Shown here in pieces: positions 24,810 through 35,400 of a DNA stretch of 64,000 nucleotides. The notes beneath the pieces were generated by a model. It was not told where the DNA came from, did no database searches, and worked only from the letters and a program-made list of their open reading frames with translations. The position numbers were made by a program, and so were the translations under genes. The stretch's first letter is position 1. Each line of letters begins with the position of its first letter. Source of the stretch: Takifugu bimaculatus (lineage: Eukaryota; Chordata; Actinopteri; Tetraodontiformes; Tetraodontidae); assembly GCA_004026145.2 (NCBI GenBank), contig CP034993.1, positions 1,291,580 through 1,355,579 of the forward strand, given 5' to 3'.

Positions 24810-26240
24810 CTAGGTGGTTTTGACCAGGTCATAAACATGGATGTGAAAGTCATCGTCGTATTTGATATAGTAGACGGAGGGCTTGGATGGCACCTGGTAT
24901 ATGACCAGGCCTGTTCTCTTCACCCCCGTGTCGGTGACATACTCCACTTGCTTCCCTACGAGGCTCTCGGTCTCCTCTCCTGGCTTCCTGTCTGCAGGCA
25001 GTAGGTGCTTGTTCTCTGAGAAGTAAAACCAGTTCTGGATCAGAGCACCTGTTGTGTAGCAGCACATTCACAGGCTCTATAAATGGCACTTTTATAAACG
25101 TATGTTAGGAAAGGACCCGTTATTTAAGTGACCGATAATCCGAACTGATTGGATAGTTTCACGGGTCTTTAACCCGGATGAATGAAACCCTTGTGCCGCC
25201 ATGACAGTGAACGTACTCGTAATGAGTGGTTTAGCAATAAAAGCCTTAAAATAACTGGCAAAGACTAAATCTGACATGTCAGCCTGTCTTTGGAAACCAC
25301 ACGCACCTGCTTCAGGCAAAATCCGGAGGTCTCCGTCAGCGTAGTCGTCCCACAACTGATACATATATAAAACCGGGTCCTTTTCATAAGTGATATAATA
25401 CCAGTTGGTCATGATTGGTGCTCTGGAGAGAACCATGCCCCTCCACTCATTCTTCTCTCCATCCTCCTTTTCAAACAGATGCTCCACAGCTTTGCCCACC
25501 AGCTCTTCTGCTCCAGAAGGAATCTTGATCTTGTTGTTGACTGCAGAGGAAACCACACTGGAAACTATAAACGCACGTTTGGATAATAGAAAACAGCTCC
25601 CGCTCCGAGACGGGGAGGTTATGAAACTCACCAACTTTTTCAGACAGGACTTGTAAGTTTGAGACCCTATCATCCTTGAACAGCTCTATTCCGTAGACGC
25701 AGTCGAAGCCGTCATACTTCACCATGAAGAGGGAGGGATTCACGCCGACCCTGTCCAGCACCGTCCCTTTCCATTTGCTCTGATTCCCTTTCTCGCGCCA
25801 ATTGTGCTGAATGCGGGCTCCTAGGATGCTGCTGGCGTCCGGGATCAGCATGTCACTCAGCTCCCCGCTGCTCCTCTTTCTGATGAACAGCATGAATACG
25901 CAGCTTCAGGTGCAGCACGTTAAATAATGATTTTAGAAGAGCCATATCATATGTGCAGGTATTAAAACACTGTTATAATGACAAAACTGTCCATACAGGT
26001 GATTAAGAACCAGGAAACATAAGAAAAACATGTGTGCTAAAATATGTTGTTTGGTCAGAAAAGCACCACTGTGACACAAAAGGTTGTACATGCCATCACG
26101 GGGATCATCAGGCTAGATAGAGGAACCCATTTGTTCACAAAGGAGTTTCTTTTTGACATCTTAGGAAAGTGAAACTTAGGCCACTTCACAGAAACGGGTT
26201 CTTAATCACGCATCTCATACCTGCCCCTTTTCTTGGACAT
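24810..26240 (-). CDS. Spindlin-family histone methyl-mark reader, four coding exons
   Basis: Coding exons on the minus strand: 26240-26221, 25879-25632, 25540-25307, 25015-24810; 235 residues ending in TAG. A 5' UTR acceptor at 26262 suggests a further upstream non-coding exon. After a basic N-terminus (MSKKRGRKRSS) there are three Spin/Ssty Tudor-like repeats, at about residues 25-88, 100-160 and 182-235. Repeat 2 keeps all four aromatic residues equivalent to human SPIN1 F141, W151, Y170 and Y177 (F112, W122, Y141, Y148), the H3K4me3 cage. Repeat 1 keeps W34, W43, Y62 and Y69, matching the H3R8me2a pocket. Nuclear reading of H3K4me3/R8me2a is therefore predicted. The protein ends HVYDLVKTT as in SPIN1. 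It is shorter at the N-terminus than SPIN1 (262 aa). I cannot assign it to spin1, spin4 or a fish-specific paralog, so no symbol is given. Confidence 0.92.
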
Positions 26241-26262
26241 GCCTCCAGAATATCAATGGCTA

Positions 26263-27576
26263 CTGCAAAAAGAAGACAAAAACAGTGCAATATTTAGTGA
26301 ACGTGTGCCTCTAAAGTTGCCAAACTTGACACATCTGCTACAAGGAGGGCCTGAGCGCTGCGCCAGACAGCGGTGCAGCCGGAACAGACAGACAGACAGA
26401 CATATGGAACAGCCAATGGATGACGTTAGCAGGAGGACACACGTTATACTTAACCCTACAATCATGGAGGTCGTTGCTCAGCACTGAGGCGAGAATGTTT
26501 ATCTGTAGTTAGAACAGCACGTACCGCCTCGGCTGCACTTCAGAACACCCCATTTTAAAATGTTCCCACCTAAGTTTAGCAAAATACCTCAGCAATTTAT
26601 CTGACAAAATCGGCGCTGTGTCCTTAGTGGCATTTCTGTGCACACACACTAGTATATGTTACCAACATTCGCGTGATAATATGGGTAATAGGGGGTAGAT
26701 TACGCGTAAAATATTGTCTGGATCAAAGAGACAGCCATACACGGAATTCTGGTTCCCTTCTGTCCCGATTCTGCTACATCAATGCAGATGTTATTGAAGT
26801 GGAGACGTTTAAGCTACATCCGCTCATCGCCGGCCCCGACAGAAGCTAACAAATGCCATAAACCGCGGAGTCATAACAGGCGTGTTCTCCCGTGGGAACA
26901 CGTTGTCATTACCTCTACGCAGATTTCATATCAGAATAGTTCGCTTCTTCTGGCTCAGAAACGTCCCCACACGCTAACCTGGTTCTGTCAGTCTAGCAAA
27001 ACCTGGGGAAAATGGGAGATGCGGGTGAGAGACTCTGATTCCCAGCAGGCTTCGGTTACCATGACCGCAGAAAAGGAGGCGCGGTGTATGCTGGGAATTG
27101 GTGTTCTATGGACGGTGGGGCGTTAGTCACATGATGTGGTTAACGTAATCAAATGGTTTCAAACGTTGTAGCAGTAGGATGTAGTTTGCTGCATGTCTTG
27201 AGTTCAAACACAAATAGAAAAAAGAAACACACGACAGGCCTTTTCCTTAAAATATATTTTCATGTTTACTGATGAACAGTGCAATAGAATATAACACTAC
27301 AGTCGTACATCAGCAACTCCCAATGTTAAATTTTACTGAAGAGAGCAAGAGAAACAATTTCAACATGCATACACATATGCAAAATATGTGGGAAATAATT
27401 CTTTGGTCCACCTAATATGTGCAGTCGATCCAGCTCAGAGTTTTACAGAACATAGGAAGGAAACAATACAAGAAAACAGCAACAAAAGTGGATAAGCTGA
27501 TGGAAGATTTTCACTCTGATAACTTCAACAGTGGCACTTGCAATTATTTGCTTTGTCTTCAGAAACACATCAGATA
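26263..27576 (-). promoter_or_regulatory. Probable spindlin promoter and 5' non-coding region
   Basis: This gap between the spindlin coding start and prss57 has no coding exon. It contains two oppositely oriented ATTCCCAGCA-type motifs (27037-27055 on + and 27102-27085 on -), matching the ZNF143/SBS promoter consensus, next to GC-rich sequence. The first spindlin exon probably starts here; its donor was not fixed. The part nearer prss57 (27240-27560) is AT-rich and probably prss57 3' UTR. Confidence 0.4.
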
Positions 27577-28925
27577 TCAGTGACGGTCTGTGTCATCGCT
27601 GTTGAGCACGCTCGTAATCCAGTCACTGAATGATGACACCCGCATGTAAACATCAGGGGTCCTGCGGTCTCCACATCGCCGGCCAGAGAAGGAGACCACA
27701 CCCGCCATGGTTCCATTACATACCAGCGGTCCACCAGAATCTCCCTAAAAGAGGACAGATGTAAGACTAATAACACACCTTGAGGCATGCCTGTATCCAC
27801 AGTATTTCCATCCGCAGCCTTCAAACCCACTCGATACCTGATGGATCTTACCGAGCAAAAGCCTTGAAAGTCACTTTCCCCGACTCCACACACCATCGTC
27901 CGGGCGATGGGAACATTTCGCCATCTTCTGCGGCAGGTTCTCTCTGACAGGGTGGTGACGTTGACCTCCTGGAGCCTGGCTGCAAAGGTGTTGTTATCCC
28001 CCACGTCCCCCCAGCCAGCTGTCAGGCACTTACTGAATGTTGGCAGCCTGGCAGTTTTCAGAGGAATCAGCTGCACAGCGTCGGTCATATTGGCTCTTCC
28101 ATTCAGCTGGGACGGGAGTCACACAAAACTCACATGACTTAAGCTTTTATATTTAACATTACATCTGGTCTGACATTAGAATGGTTATTAACTGTGACAT
28201 GTTATTAAAGAGTTTAAAACCTTAATAAGCATGATATCATTCAGGTGCCCATCATAGTCCGGGTGTGGGAAGTTTTGGATGCTCCTGAACTCCTGCCGCG
28301 TCATCTCATTCCCAGACAAGGAATTAGATCCAAGAACAACTCTGTAGGGTCTAGGAAATCACAAAGGTGATGACGGGAAATTGTATTTAGATAAGAAATC
28401 CTGACATCCATGCTGCTTATCAAAACTATACTGAGCTAAACAAGGCAACAGCCGTTAAAGACGTGAGTCTTTTGATGAATAAAAGACTATGAAGTCAATT
28501 CATTCTGTTAAAATAGATCCAAAGGGTGTAAAAACAGGGTTCAGTGAAAAGAGAAACATGGTTGGAGCAAAAAAAGTTCTCGTCATAACCACTGACTGTT
28601 GTATATATCTGAGGTTGATTTCAGAGAGGATTTAAGGTATTTACACAGATATTTGACAGTGAGCCGCTGTGAGCACGAAGTCTTCTCGGATCAGGGCCCC
28701 CCCGCAGATCAGCCGGCCCCGGAGCTGCAACGCGGCCATGTACGGACGTGAGTGGGGGGCAGATTCTCTGCCATTAATAATGTGAGAACCTTCTATGCCT
28801 GAAAGACAAATATAACTTTCATGACTTTGTCGAATAAAAAAGATGAAGGGCGGTTTTAGATCCCGACCCGATATCTTACCGTCACAGATAAAGAGCAGCA
28901 GCAGGGCCAGGCTGAAACGCGCCAT
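27577..28925 (-). CDS. prss57: Secreted chymotrypsin-fold serine protease, probable PRSS57 (NSP4) ortholog
   Basis: Exons on the minus strand: 28925-28880, 28798-28645, 28350-28221, 28106-27852, 27744-27577; 250 residues ending in TGA. This is the five-exon layout and phase pattern of haematopoietic serine proteases. It has a signal peptide (about 1-16), a short propeptide, and a mature N-terminus IING at 22. The triad is His62 (LTAAHC), Asp105 (NDIML) and Ser198 (GDSGGP). The S1 region reads GFCS before GDSGG, giving Gly189, Phe190 and Ser192 in chymotrypsin numbering, with Ser216 in SFSG. That pattern, plus LNG after the Asp loop and SFSGRRCGDRRTPDVY near the end, matches human PRSS57, a neutrophil granule protease that cleaves after Arg despite an elastase-like pocket. 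Four NxS/T sequons occur (NMT, NNT, NVT, NGT). PRSS57 neighbours FGF22 in human, supporting orthology. Granule storage in myeloid cells is inferred. Confidence 0.82.
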
Positions 28926-28959
28926 GGTGACGGCTCACAGCGGCAGCTTCCTCCTGTCT

Positions 28960-28990
28960 CTTATCAGCTCTAGAGCGGCACCTTGCATCA
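28960..28990 (-). promoter_or_regulatory. GATA and C/EBP-like motifs upstream of prss57
   Basis: Minus-strand GATAAG (28965-28960) and TGATGCAAGG (28990-28981, C/EBP/ATF-like) lie 35-65 bases upstream of the ATG. Both fit myeloid expression. No TATA box was seen. Short motifs like these can occur by chance. Confidence 0.3.
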
Positions 28991-30627
28991 TTTGTGGGCT
29001 TTAGTGCATCATCGGGGTGGCAAAAGGCATTTTTCAAAAGAAGGTTTCACAACTGGTGCAGCCAAATTTGAACGGCTACTAAGTGTGACTTCGCTTTGAT
29101 GCAAACCGGCAAAGGCCTCACATTCACTGAGTAACCGAAGTTTAATGAGTGGCTAAACTTTGTGTGTCTGTGTCCGTGCAATGCACACAGATGTGTGTGA
29201 GTTTGTGTGACTTCTCTTTGTACAGTTTTGGCAGCAGTTTGGAAGGAAGAAGGTTTTGAGTCATGGTTCTAAAACTCTACGGTATTGTTTTTGAAGATTC
29301 GGAAGACCAGTTCTGCAGCTTCACACGTGCCCCCACAGTTATTTCACCAGTCCCAACTTCTTTTCCCTCTTCACTGACCATCTAACTTTATTCTTACCAA
29401 ATTTTGCAACGTCCTGCTCCCCAACGGTCGCCTCCTCTACTCTCGTCCTCTCTCCTTTTCCTTTTAAGCACTCTTTCTATCTTCCTCTCACACTTCGGGC
29501 CTCACTCAGAACATTTCTGTCTCCATCTTTGCTCAGTCTAACCTGCTGCATGTTCTTCCCATCTCCATCTCACTGTCTGGCCACCTGGTATTTGTTCTCT
29601 CCTTCTTTGCTGTCTGACCTCATTGGACAACCTTTCTTTCACCTTACGCCGTATCTCCCTGTACTCCCGTCTTCTCTCTTCAGTCCCTCTCCCTGTCCCA
29701 TGTCTTTTAATCAATCCTCTCTCCTGTATCCACTCCTGCTCTTCCTCCTCCCACCATGTCTCCTTGTCTGCTTTCTTTCTGGATGACACACCAAGTACCT
29801 GTCTCTCTGTTTTAGCTGTAACTATTCATCTGTCTGGAAGCCTTTGACCTGTCTCAACCCCTTTCTGAAAGCCCCAAACCCCTCCTGTTTTAGCTTCCAC
29901 CACTTCCTCCTCTGCTCTGTCTGTATGCTCAAAGACCCTACTCTCAGATCACGAGCTCTTCCTCTTCATGGTTGGCCCACAGTAGCCCTGATCAGTGTAT
30001 CCACCTCAGTGAACAACTTATGCTCACTATGATTTTACAAATCTTCTAACTTGATGACCTGGGATCAGGAGCCAACAGTCTGATCACACTGGTGGTGGGA
30101 GAAAAAGGTTCATGTTGCCATATATTTGTGTAATAACCCCCTCGGTGGTGTGTAACCACTGTGTGGAGCCATGCCTGTGGGCAGCCCTGTTAGCAAACAG
30201 CACCAGCTGGTTTTCCTGTCATTTTTTGATACATTTGCTCAGGATGTTGCGGCGGATTATCACACATCAGCCGGCTGCTCTGATCATTCTGCAATTTGCA
30301 CACACGAAGGTTCAAGTAGAAGAAGAACAGACAAGAAGAAATCTACTTTATTAATCCCACACAGGGGAAATGACTGATGTTACACACCAGATGCATCACA
30401 AACACACACGGAACTCATGCACATGCAGTCATTGTGCGACAGGTTTTAAATTTTTGGTCCACAAATGGGACTGGAACCAGAAGCTTCTCCTAACTAAAAA
30501 GCGCCTCCTAACTAAAAATGAAAGAAGGATGCAGACAGGAGATGATTGCTTTCCTGGCGGGATGTTTAAGCGCATCTGACGGTTTCAGGTTTAATTAAAA
30601 AAAATAATTGGAATTCTTTCGGAATTA
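28991..30627. other. Intergenic region between the two proteases, pyrimidine-rich
   Basis: No coding exon was seen. About 29,340-29,960 is strongly C/T-biased on the + strand without being a simple repeat. A short ending typical of fish retroelements (TACTTTATTAATCCC, preceded by AGAAGAAATC) lies near 30328-30368. Confidence 0.5.
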
Positions 30628-31714
30628 TCAGGACTTTTTCGCCAAAGTTTTCTTGATCCAGCTCAGGTGTTTGGATATGTCAACATAGACGTTGGGCAGA
30701 TTCGGGTAGTCACAGTTTCGATTCATGTTGAACGACACAATGCCAACCGCCTGCTTGCCGCACACCAGTGGACCCCCAGAGTCGCCCTGTGAGGAAGAAG
30801 ATCCTGCTCTCACTACTATATCATCGCTGTATATTGACGCCTTGAGCAGCTATTTAGCTTAAATGGGAGGACCTACCTGACAGAATCCTACGGCTGTGTT
30901 GCCGCCAGCGCAGATCACATCTTTGGGGAGTTCTAAGCGACCGCCTTCTAGCCATTCTTTCCTACAGTAGCCCAGCCCAACACCAGGCACTTCCACCGCC
31001 TGCAGCACGTCCGAAGGCTTCCGATCCTTTGTTAACCCCCATCCAGCCACGCGACACTTTGCGTTGTTTTTCAACTTAAACGCACTTTTGGAAATTTGGA
31101 TGGGTTGGATTCTGTGGTCCTGTTGAGATTTCCGCGGCTGCAGCTGCAGATGCAGATGCAGAACCCCCCAATATGAGAATGGTTATGTTTCTACTTTTAA
31201 CCAGACCTGATAAAATATCCACTTACTTTAAGCAGCATGATGTCATTGCCATTTTTTACTTTGCTAAAATCTGGATGTTTGTAGCTCTTGACTCTGTATC
31301 TCATGGAATCACTGACTTTCTTGAGATTGTGGGTGCCGAGAACAACAGTGAGATTCCTGAGTGACCACTAGAAGAATCTTAGCTGGAGGGGTGAATGAAT
31401 GAATGAATGAATCTGAGAAGATACAATTGACTCACTTGCTGTAACAGTGTGCAGCAGTCAGCACAAAGTCTTTCCTGATGAGGAACCCTCCGCAGATGTG
31501 ACGATCATTTTGTACCGAGGCCATGTACATCATTGACTTGTCCAGCACCTCTTTACCGCCTATGATTTCACTTCCACGTGCTGTAAAGTAAAGAGAAGGT
31601 GACAGTGATACATGACTCCAGCAGATTTACACCTGAGACGGTTATTTCAAACTTACCATTTGGTCCAAGGCCCAGGAGAAGATGGAAAACCAGGAAGCTG
31701 AGAAGAGTCTTCAT
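30628..31714 (-). CDS. Granzyme/duodenase-like secreted serine protease, five exons
   Basis: Exons on the minus strand: 31714-31657, 31580-31436, 31356-31227, 31143-30877, 30786-30628; 252 residues ending in TGA, with the same phases as prss57. It has a signal peptide (about 1-19), a propeptide ARGSE, and a mature N-terminus IIGG at 25, as in granzymes and mast-cell proteases. The triad is His64 (LTAAHC), Asp106 (NDIMLL) and Ser203 (GDSGGP). The S1 region reads GFCQ (Gly189, Phe190, Gln192) and SFN (Asn216), so it shares the Gly-Phe pair with its neighbour but differs at 192 and 216. The basic C-terminus (KKTLAKKS) fits granule storage. Exon 4 could start six bases later (31137). Family membership is firm; orthology to a named mammalian granzyme or chymase is not, so no symbol is given. 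It is probably expressed in cytotoxic or granular leukocytes. Confidence 0.87.
31393..31410 (+). repeat. (GAAT)n short tandem repeat
   Basis: Four to five copies of GAAT lie 25-45 bases inside intron 2 of the granzyme-like gene, close to the exon 2 donor. Confidence 0.8.
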
Positions 31715-31758
31715 CTTGCTATTCAGGTCTGAGCTTCTTGAGTTGTCCCCCAGAGGTG

Positions 31759-31797
31759 TTTATATACCCAGGGATGTTGAGTCAGTACATCTGTGGT
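31759..31797 (-). promoter_or_regulatory. TATA box, AP-1 and RUNX sites of the granzyme-like gene
   Basis: Reading the minus strand toward the gene: RUNX core ACCACA (31797-31792), AP-1 TGACTCA (31784-31778, perfect) and TATATAAA (31766-31759). The TATA box is 45-52 bases before the ATG at 31714, so the 5' UTR would be very short. The AP-1/RUNX pair resembles the classical granzyme B promoter. Confidence 0.6.
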
Positions 31798-32207
31798 TTT
31801 ATTCTCTACATCGTCATGCATTTAGCCTGCATCCTCCGAGGGTCTGCACAGCCACCGTGGTATATATGGATGAGTCAGCAGTTACGCATCAGTCATGCAA
31901 TTTTCCCACCCTAATAGTAAGAACAAAGCCTTCAGTTCTCCTCACAAGTAGTAGATGATCAAGACACGGGGTTGTTGCCATTAGATGCAAACAAACCAGT
32001 TTCTCTTATATCTACTGGCTATATATAAATAAAGATCCTTTTCTTTAGAAACTGGGGTTTCTCCATTTCCTTCTCCTTCTTTTGTATGTCCACTAAAGCC
32101 AACATAAAAAAATGTAGAATGGAAAACCAACTCAGACACGTCAGAGTCCACACAAGTTTTGATTCACACATTTTGAAACGAAGGTGCTAAAGTCATAACA
32201 GGCTGCA

Positions 32208-32430
32208 ACTCTGGAGCGATAGATTTGGTTAATTGCAGGAACCTGGGAGCTGTAGACAGCCCGGATCCAACTCCATTCAGCCCATTCTGCATCTGTTACA
32301 ATCTAAGCTGTCTCTAGGTGTGGTTGGCAAGTGCCTAACCTCCCCTAACAAGCAACAGTGGCAGGGAAAACTCCCTTTTAAAAGGACCAGGATGTACTGG
32401 GGCACTACAGTAAAGGACATAAAGAGGAGA
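32208..32430. repeat. Possible interspersed teleost repeat
   Basis: The segment including GGCAAGTGCCTAACCTCCCC and CAGGGAAAACTCCCTTTTAA resembles a block I have seen dispersed in many fish genomes. The class is unknown and no ends or target-site duplication were identified. Confidence 0.3.
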
Positions 32431-35400
32431 AAGCCAGACGCATAGATGCCACTGCATTACATGAAGGTTTTAATTTGTTTTTCTGACGATGTGGATCTCA
32501 AACTGAGGGGCTCAGTGGGGCCTGGAGGAGCTGTGCTTTGGATTTCACTCAGGGGATTGAGTGAGATCTAATCATCTCTGAGGTTTCGGGCTGCGCTGAC
32601 AGCAGGATTCAGAGACCCTTGAGATTATATCTATGGTCACAAATCCAGCGTCAATCTCTCGACGTGCGTTATAAATTCAGATAAGCTCCTCATCGTCACC
32701 AGCAGGGTCATATAGATAAAGTCATGTTACACATTAAGGGCAACAATTGCTGCTTGTTCAGTTCTTCTCTAGTTGAGTGCGTGTTCGCTTCACGTGACCT
32801 TTAAATCATGTTTCCTGTCTGTGGTTTCACCGTCGGTCCTGCCCTGCATGTATTCAGGTCTGCCTTGATTCTGTCTTCTATCTTCTACCAAAGGGCGCCA
32901 CATCTCTCCTCTCGTGTAGTTTTACAGTTTCAACCCCTGAGTTACTCTCCTGTATTCTTTCAAGGCTTTTCATCTACTCATGTTTTTTTTTTTTAACATT
33001 TAGCATCATCATCAAGTTTATTTATTCTCTGTGCTTTATGTGTAATGTAGAGCCGTTTTGTCCCCTTTAATATGCCTTTTATTCTGTTTCTTCTGCTTCT
33101 TACAGAGTTCAGCCACATCAAATGAACCTGAGCTTCAGAACTCAATTAAAAATAAAATTCAGACACAAGAAGGCTTTGGTGTGGGTGTGTGTGACAGCAA
33201 CCACAACCCTGGACGGCTTCGGGGAACTGTGTGATGGCGACAGGCTGTCAGAATCCACATACAAACCACAGTTCAAGCATACAGATTACCGGCCGTGACG
33301 TTCCCACAGAGCAGCTGCAGGTAGCACAGGGGGGGCCAGCACAGTCCGGAATATCAAGCGACCTAACATGAGACAACTTGTTGGATTGCATTTTTATGCA
33401 AATATATTGCATGAGCGATGAGGTGACAATAGAGCAACAAGAAAAGAAAGTAACCCTTTGGTTTATCTGTTGTTTGCAGATCATTGCCACATTGTTGGGA
33501 AATTGTACCTGACCTTTGTTGCTGTGTGCTGAGGGTTTCTGCTGACTTCATCGTGCTTCCCCATTAATGATTTCTCTTCCAATGCAAATGAAGTTATATG
33601 GAGAGCTCACAAATAATGGGGAGAAATATGGAGAGCGCACAAATAATAATAATATCAAAAATGGTGATGTGAAATTTTACCTTAAATGTCGGGGACATGA
33701 AAATGAAACTTGTCCACATCAAACCGAGGGAGTCGTGTGGTTTGTGCAGCAGTTTGCATTCTGAACTACCCTGTGGTATATATGTGCCTTTTGTCACCTC
33801 CTCAAGCCTTTTTCTTGCTCTGTTGTGGCGTCGAGCAGAGATGAAAATGACTTAAAGGTTTTCCGTCCATTTGAATTTTTTAGTTTCAGGGTTTGACCTC
33901 ACAATTTGGTCACTGCAAATTAGAAGCACTCCGTATTCGCCACACATGTTCACATACACGATGCCAGCTCTTAGTTTACGCCATTTTATTCCATGTTGAC
34001 CTGCTTGGCTCATATCCAGCTGTTTTATTTCGGACTGTCTATGGACTCGGCACGTCATCATTCGATCAGAGAATGCTCAAGACATTTTTGTGTTGCAAAC
34101 CCCAACCTCTGTGCTGCTGCCGTAGTTCTTACAAATGTCCGCAAGATGGGGTAAACATTCGCAAAGTGACCATATATGTTATTCTGTTTTATGACCGATA
34201 GATGGTGCTGCTTCTCAATAATCTACACTTAATGGACGTCACCGATTGAGTTGTCTGACGGACCGTGACGGCGTTCTGTTGCATTCTGTCGTCCATTAAG
34301 GTCAAAAGGGAGTGCATGTCCTCTTGCTGGGAGCCCAGTAGGTGATATCCCACCGTTTGACCTTAAAACTTCAACAGTTTTCTTCTGATGGTTGTAAAGT
34401 AAGTATACGAACTTAATAGATTCTTTTGCAATTGAATAAAATGTATTATCAGACTCAAAATTTGATGAAGGTACAACATAATTCAGTCCCAGGATCATTT
34501 TTTTCTCGAATTAACTTCATGCAGCTAAAAAAATAGTAATGTTAGTCGTGGTTTGCATTCAGTTTTGAGGAATAAAGAAAAAAAAGATCTCCAGGAAGCC
34601 TGTTCACTGAGAAAATGTAAAGTCTGTCTGGTTTCTGCACAAGGGCTCAGTCCAGCCAGGCTGAGCTGCAGGGTGGATGGTGTTTGGCACTGCAGAAGCT
34701 CTGCATGAGGGGGCGCTGACTTTGGTCTTTTCCAGTCACTGGAAGCCAAAGACAACCTTGGGATGCTGACTGGGGTGTTGGTCAACATTTGCCTGGACTG
34801 CCTCAGCTGGCTTGACAGTGACATTTGTATACCATGTTTATCATAAATCATAAAATCAAAAGCCATCCCCCCAGTTTCAACCCAATTAAAGCACTTCTCT
34901 CTACTATTATTTCACAGCTTCAAACAACAGAGATAATCTATCAGTTTAAAGAATATTTACAGTCTTGCCACTAGTTTTAACTGATTAAAAGGCCATTCCT
35001 GTCATGTGGCACCGAGGGAAGACTTGGGAAAAGACTAGTGCTGACACCAGGACTGTAGAAATCTCTCCTCCCTTCCCCTTTCCCCAAAGATGATTTCTTC
35101 CCTTTGAGCCGCTTCCCATCGCTCTAATGTATATTTCAGGGTTAATCTTCATTGATCAGTTCGTTTCTCATTAGTCATTCGATCCCATCAATTGACTCAA
35201 ACTACATCCTGGCTGACAGCTGAGCCCTCGCTGCTGCTGGGCAGGAATTTGAAACCAGCCACACCGGCTGCTGCTGATGCTGACCTAAAAGTGCAGGATG
35301 GCCACTTCTGTGCAATGTGAGAAAACGGCGATATCCTCTCCCTCAGTGTCAGGCTGCACTTTTGGTTGATTTTCCACCCACCCCAGATCAAAAGCAGCCC

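Noticed and set aside
25092..25673. 193-codon minus-strand frame as an independent gene
   Set aside because: It is spindlin exon 3 plus read-through into flanking introns; both splice sites are clear.
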